Part shown: piece by piece, positions 13,972-17,015 of the stretch
Position numbering within the stretch: the first letter of the stretch is position 1
Layout: each line of letters starts with the position of its first letter
NCBI GenBank assembly: GCA_008501735.1
Contig: QQUF01000018.1
Span: forward strand, 1 to 17,015
Direction: 5' to 3'
DNA from: Calditrichota bacterium
GTDB lineage: Bacteria > CLD3
DNA: 17,015 bases
The notes under the pieces: model-generated
Told to the model about the DNA's origin: nothing
Databases searched by the model: none
Seen by the model: only the letters and a program-made list of their open reading frames with translations
Translations under genes and position numbers: made by a program

Positions 13972-14766
13972 ATGAACACAATAAAATTTTTCTCAAAAAT
14001 ATTTTTTCTCAACTTAATAATTTTTACAACTGCTTTTGCACAAAATGCAGAAGAAATTATGATGAAAAGCCACCTGAACTACTACTACGCTGAAAATGAC
14101 GGAAAAGCAAAAGTTAAAATGGTGCTCACGAATAAAAGAGGCAAAGAACGAGTTCGTGAATTTGTAATGTTAAGGCTTGACAAAGAAGAAGGCGGAAAGC
14201 AGTTTTACTACACTTACTTTGAACAGCCAAGCGACGTGAAACGCACAACCTTTATGGTTTGGAAAAACGTTGGTGAAGACGACAGTCGTTGGATTTACGT
14301 TCCTGCAATTGATTTGGTAAAAGAAATTGCAGCTGCTGACAAAGGGTCAAGTTTTGTTGGTTCGGATTTTTCTTACGAAGATGTTTCAGGAAGGCATTGG
14401 ACTTCTGACATTCACGAAGTTTTAAGAGAAGAATCGGTTGAAGGAAAAGATGCTTTTGTTGTGAAGTCAGTAGCAAAAGAAGGCAAACCTGCTTTTGCTT
14501 ACACAATTACTTGGGTTGACAAAGTGGATTTACTTCCACTAAAAATTGAATTTTATGACAAAAAGGACAAGCTCGAAAAGGTCTTCCGCGCAGTAAAAAT
14601 TGAGGAAATTAACGGTGTAAAAACTGTAACTCACAGACAAATGGAAGACGTGAAGAAAAAACATACAACAGACATTTTCTTTGAAAGCATTGATTACAAC
14701 GTCGGTTTGACAGAAGATATTTTTACAGAACGTTACTTGCGAAAAGCACCAAAAGTAGTCAAGTAA
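13972..14766 (+). CDS. Outer-membrane-lipoprotein-sorting-like (LolA-like) periplasmic protein
   Basis: 264 aa. Signal peptide 1-23 (TAFA-QNA). The body matches the LolA-like family commonly paired with MMPL exporters: 'GKAKVKMVLTNKRGKERVREF', 'DVKRTTFMVWKN', and the diagnostic stretch 'DDSRWIYVPAIDLVKEIAA' to 'GSDFSYEDVSGR' (about residues 103-142). Further on come 'YTITWVDKVDLLPLKIEFYD' and 'VTHRQMEDVKKKHTT'. The fold is a half-barrel with a hydrophobic groove, so it probably carries a lipid-like cargo across the periplasm. It lies between the MMPL pump and the outer-membrane barrel, as expected for a carrier. RBS AAAGGA at 13960-13965. The 104-base gap upstream of it may hold a second promoter. 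Confidence 0.9.
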   Translation: MNTIKFFSKIFFLNLIIFTTAFAQNAEEIMMKSHLNYYYAENDGKAKVKMVLTNKRGKERVREFVMLRLDKEEGGKQFYYTYFEQPSDVKRTTFMVWKNVGEDDSRWIYVPAIDLVKEIAAADKGSSFVGSDFSYEDVSGRHWTSDIHEVLREESVEGKDAFVVKSVAKEGKPAFAYTITWVDKVDLLPLKIEFYDKKDKLEKVFRAVKIEEINGVKTVTHRQMEDVKKKHTTDIFFESIDYNVGLTEDIFTERYLRKAPKVVK

Positions 14767-14863
14767 TTTAAAATTCGTTGTTTTGAGTCAAAAGGCAGAA
14801 ACTGCATTTTCTGGTACAGATTTTGGCACTAATACTTTCATGCAACAATTTACTCTTAAAAAT

Positions 14864-14869
14864 GAGAGG
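14864..14869 (+). promoter_or_regulatory. Ribosome binding site that fixes the OsmC start
   Basis: GAGAGG six bases before ATG 14876. The reading frame stays open upstream to a TTG at 14783, but that start has no Shine-Dalgarno and would add 31 residues not typical of OsmC. Confidence 0.7.
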
Positions 14870-14875
14870 TTTACA

Positions 14876-15316
14876 ATGTCAACTCAACATATTTACGCAA
14901 CTCACGTGCAATGGAAATCTGAAAAAATAGGAAATCTTACTTCCGATGGATTTTCGGAAATTGAAGTCGCGACACCAGTTGATTTTGGAGGACACGAAGG
15001 AATTTGGAGCCCTGAGCATCTTTTTGTGGCTTCTGCGAACGTTTGTTTTATGACTACTTTTCTGGCTTTAGCTCCAAAGTTTGGACTCAAGTTTCATTCC
15101 TTCGATTCTGATGCAATTGGTAAGGTTGAGAAAGTAGAAGGTAAAGGTTTTGAAGTAACTGAAATTATGCTCAAACCAAAAGTTGTAATTGAAGATTCCA
15201 AAGACGAAGCTAAGGCACTTAAAGTTTTAGCAAAATCTGAAAAATATTGCCTTATTTCCAACTCAATGAAGTCTGAAATTTTAATGGAGCCAGAAGTAAT
15301 CGTTCCATTTTTTTAG
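14876..15316 (+). CDS. OsmC/Ohr family thiol (peroxidase-type) protein
   Basis: 146 aa, the usual OsmC length, cytoplasmic. The two family cysteines are present: Cys57 in 'ASANVCFMTTFLALA' and Cys125 in 'SEKYCLISNS'; 'GIWSPEHLFVAS' with Glu47 forms the rest of the active site. In Ohr and OsmC these residues reduce organic (lipid) hydroperoxides using lipoyl or other thiols. This variant belongs to the general OsmC group rather than clear Ohr. ATG 14876 was chosen over TTG 14783 because of RBS GAGAGG and family length. It sits between the LolA-like gene (109-base gap) and the outer-membrane barrel (84-base gap), an unusual place for it. A link to peroxidised lipid or persulfide cargo is speculative. 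Confidence 0.9.
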   Translation: MSTQHIYATHVQWKSEKIGNLTSDGFSEIEVATPVDFGGHEGIWSPEHLFVASANVCFMTTFLALAPKFGLKFHSFDSDAIGKVEKVEGKGFEVTEIMLKPKVVIEDSKDEAKALKVLAKSEKYCLISNSMKSEILMEPEVIVPFF

Positions 15317-15334
15317 AATAGAAAATTCTAAAAA
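15310..15334. terminator. Weak AT-rich hairpin after OsmC
   Basis: TTTTTAGAA (15310-15318), 7-base loop, TTCTAAAAA (15326-15334): a perfect 9-bp stem overlapping the OsmC stop. It is mostly A-T pairs and has no T-run on the + strand, so it is at best a weak attenuator or mRNA-end hairpin. Confidence 0.3.
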
Positions 15335-15400
15335 TTAGTCTTTAAAAGTTGCTTTCCTTGAAAAATACCCTATTTATTTTAATTAAGAGAACTACATAAA

Positions 15401-16612
15401 ATGACTCGTAAATTCTTAATTTTACTACTTTTAATTTTTGCTTCTAACAGCTTACTTTTTGCGGAAGGTTTGAACGGTTTTGTCGAAAGTAATTTTTCAC
15501 CGAGAGTTTCAGAAAACCCTTTTTTCAAAAACGATGATTACGTTTCGGCGGAGTCACGACTTCAACTTTCTTACCAACATTTTGGCGAAATCGGTGAAAC
15601 ATTTTTCAAAATGGATTTCATAAATGACCAAGTTAAAGACACAACAATAATTGAACTTCGAGAGGCGAACATAAAATTTTCACCTTTTGAATTTATGGAC
15701 GTGAAAGCTGGAAGACAAATTCTGACTTGGGGAGTTGGAGACTTAGTTTTTGTGAATGACATTTTTCCAAAGGATTGGAATTCCTTCTTCTCTGGAAGAG
15801 GTGTTGAGTACTTAAAAGCTCCAAACGATGCGGTAAAGTTTTCATTTTTTAACAACTTTGCAAATCTTGACTTTGTTTTCATTCCAACTTTTGAGGCAGA
15901 CCGTTTACCCGAAACCGAAAGATTTTCTTATTGGAACGGACAAAGTCTTTCAAATTCTTCTTTAACTATTAAGAAACCTGAAAAGACTTTTGGCAACCAA
16001 GAATATTCCTTTAGGCTAAGCAAAAGGCTTTTTAACTACAAAACTTCACTTTACTACTACAGAGGGTTTTGGAAAACTCCAAAAGGACAAACCGCAACTT
16101 TTACAGGTTTTTACCCTGAACTTGATGTTTACGGAGCAAGTTTTAGAGGGCAACTTTTGGGTGGTATTTTTGCAGGAGAATTTGGTTACTACAATTCACG
16201 AGAAGACAAAAACGGCGACAATGCTTTCGTAGAAAACTCATCTTACCGTTACCTTGTTAACTTTGAGAAAGAAATTGTCGCTGACTTAACAGGAAATATT
16301 CAGTACTACTCAGAAATTATCAAAAATTTTGACGAAAACACACAAGCTAAAGGAAGAGAAGAATTTCGATATTTGGTAACAACAAGACTTACAAAAAGAC
16401 TTTTTTACGAAACTTTGACTCTTTCGTTTTTTGCATTTTACAGTCCATCGGAAAAAGATTTTTACTTGAGACCTGAAGCAACTTACGGGTTTTCTGACAA
16501 TTTGAAGCTTTCTGTTTTAGGAAGTATTTTTGGAGGTAAAGAATCCTTCACAATGTTTGGACAAAACGAAGACAACTCGAACGTGAGCTTGCGTTTAAGA
16601 TATTCTTTTTAA
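15401..16612 (+). CDS. Outer-membrane beta-barrel protein of the MMPL locus (DUF1302-like)
   Basis: 403 aa. Signal peptide 1-21 (LLFA-EGL). Alternating hydrophobic/polar strands rich in Tyr, Phe and Gly throughout, with a C-terminal Phe ('VSLRLRYSF'), are the marks of an outer-membrane barrel inserted by BAM. The segment 'FMDVKAGRQILTWGVGDLVFVNDIFPKDW' over residues ~98-126 has the 'GRQ.I.WG.GD....D' motif of porin-like DUF1302-type proteins that accompany MMPL and LolA-like genes. In this locus it would be the outer-membrane end of the export or import route. ATG 15401 has a modest RBS (AAGAGA at 15385-15390), and the 84-base leader could carry its own promoter. The exact family is uncertain; the barrel is not. 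Its stop overlaps the convergent gene's stop. Confidence 0.82.
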   Translation: MTRKFLILLLLIFASNSLLFAEGLNGFVESNFSPRVSENPFFKNDDYVSAESRLQLSYQHFGEIGETFFKMDFINDQVKDTTIIELREANIKFSPFEFMDVKAGRQILTWGVGDLVFVNDIFPKDWNSFFSGRGVEYLKAPNDAVKFSFFNNFANLDFVFIPTFEADRLPETERFSYWNGQSLSNSSLTIKKPEKTFGNQEYSFRLSKRLFNYKTSLYYYRGFWKTPKGQTATFTGFYPELDVYGASFRGQLLGGIFAGEFGYYNSREDKNGDNAFVENSSYRYLVNFEKEIVADLTGNIQYYSEIIKNFDENTQAKGREEFRYLVTTRLTKRLFYETLTLSFFAFYSPSEKDFYLRPEATYGFSDNLKLSVLGSIFGGKESFTMFGQNEDNSNVSLRLRYSF

Positions 16613-16890
16613 TCACTTTGGGAGAATAGTTTTAACAACTCTTCTTTTTCTGTTTTGTTAATTCCTTCTTTTCCTAATTTTAATCTCTGAGTTCGCGTTT
16701 CCTTTTCCAAGTTCCCTTTTAAACTAAAAAGGCTGTTCGGGGAAATTCCCTTACAGCCTAAAAATTTTACGTTACGAATAACTTCTCTGTCATTCGTAAC
16801 AACAAAAGTATTTTGTTTTTGTTTGCCTGCCAAGCTTACAATTAGTGAATCGGCATCTTTGAAAGGCTTTTTTGAGTAGTGAACTTGAAT
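16609..16890 (-). pseudogene. YacP-like NYN-domain protein, C-terminal part only (truncated at junction)
   Basis: About 93 codons remain. The frame reads [20 protein letters not shown], then 'NTFVVTNDREVIRNVKFLGCKGISP', then a Lys/Glu-rich tail ending LFSQSD. The Asp pair in 'KDADSLI' and the 'TNDREV' motif match the second half of YacP-like NYN nucleases, which associate with ribosome and tRNA processing. The N-terminal half with the first catalytic Asp is absent: the frame runs into unrelated sequence and a stop at 16897-16899, just where a glutamate dehydrogenase fragment begins on the other strand. The TTG at 16833 is an internal Leu, not a start. It is either a gene cut by an assembly join or rearrangement, or a true pseudogene. 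The stop (16609-16611) overlaps the barrel gene's stop. Confidence 0.65.
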
Positions 16891-17015
16891 CGTGGTTCAA
16901 GGATTTGGAAATGTAGGTTATCATGCTGCAAAATTTCTGCAGGATGGCGGGGCCATCGTCACAGGTATTGCAGAATATGCGGGAGCCATATATAATACCC
17001 GTGGATTGGATATAG
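16889..17015 (+). pseudogene. Glutamate dehydrogenase fragment (Rossmann region), headless and cut by window end
   Basis: The frame reads [18 protein letters not shown], then '[12 protein letters not shown]' and '[11 protein letters not shown]', running off the window end. This is the NAD(P)-binding segment of hexameric glutamate (or Leu/Phe-type) dehydrogenase, which interconverts glutamate and 2-oxoglutarate. The dinucleotide motif GFGNVG is intact. The ~200 residues that should precede it are missing: an in-frame TGA lies at 16886-16888 directly upstream. No start codon or RBS fits. By count the last 124 bases are about 45% G+C, higher than the rest of the window. It may continue intact beyond 17015; here it is an incomplete piece joined to an unrelated gene. 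Confidence 0.8.

Noticed and set aside
14783-14875. Longer OsmC start at TTG 14783
   Set aside because: No Shine-Dalgarno; the extra 31 residues do not resemble an OsmC N-terminus. ATG 14876 has GAGAGG at good spacing.
15349-15376. TTGCTT with TATTTA as a promoter of the barrel gene
   Set aside because: The -10 matches only half the consensus; such pairs are common by chance in this AT-rich DNA.
1-17015. CRISPR arrays, insertion sequences, tRNA genes, attachment sites
   Set aside because: No regularly spaced direct repeats, transposase frames, terminal inverted repeats or cloverleaf sequences were seen.

Overview
This 17 kb window is AT-rich (roughly one third G+C by eye) bacterial chromosomal sequence. 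The secreted protein at 5247-7157 ends in an NPFNP-type type IX secretion (T9SS) sorting domain. That, with the pterin, cbb3-maturation-like and MMPL/LolA-like genes, points to the Bacteroidota/Chlorobi (FCB) group, probably an Ignavibacteria-like lineage; the taxon is inferred. No tRNA, rRNA, CRISPR array or insertion sequence is visible. No gene-free stretch exceeds 300 bases; the longest gap is 168 bases (7158-7325).

Layout: (1) 2-3680, + strand: the 3' part of a Cu+ P1B-ATPase, then a membrane-anchored beta-domain protein, a two-helix membrane protein and a SafE/UreH-like membrane protein. This looks like a copper delivery and respiratory oxidase maturation operon. (2) 3750-5108, - strand: a MATE efflux pump. 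(3) 5247-7157: a large T9SS-exported LamG-like protein, closed by a perfect 30-bp palindrome and T-run. (4) 7326-8988: 6-pyruvoyltetrahydropterin synthase, GTP cyclohydrolase I and a short-chain reductase, tightly packed. Together they would supply the three steps of tetrahydrobiopterin synthesis. (5) 9011-10143: an unrecognised gene with foreign codon usage and a NYN-domain nuclease-like gene. (6) 10210-10833: an exported single-cysteine redoxin with a strong terminator.

(7) 10868-16612 is the most interesting block. An ArsR-type repressor with a C-x3-C pair diverges from an MMPL/RND exporter, a DUF2892 membrane protein, a LolA-like periplasmic protein, an OsmC-type thiol protein and an outer-membrane beta-barrel. 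Inner-membrane pump, periplasmic carrier and outer-membrane barrel suggest a trans-envelope lipid or hydrophobic-compound route. The ArsR, DUF2892 and OsmC members suggest a link to thiol or sulfur stress. The divergent gap contains a good promoter and inverted repeats.

(8) 16609-17015: a YacP-like NYN gene (- strand) whose stop overlaps the barrel gene's stop is cut off at about 16890. There it abuts a headless internal fragment of glutamate dehydrogenase of clearly higher G+C. Both genes break at the same point, so the last ~125 bases look like a chimeric join or a rearrangement breakpoint.
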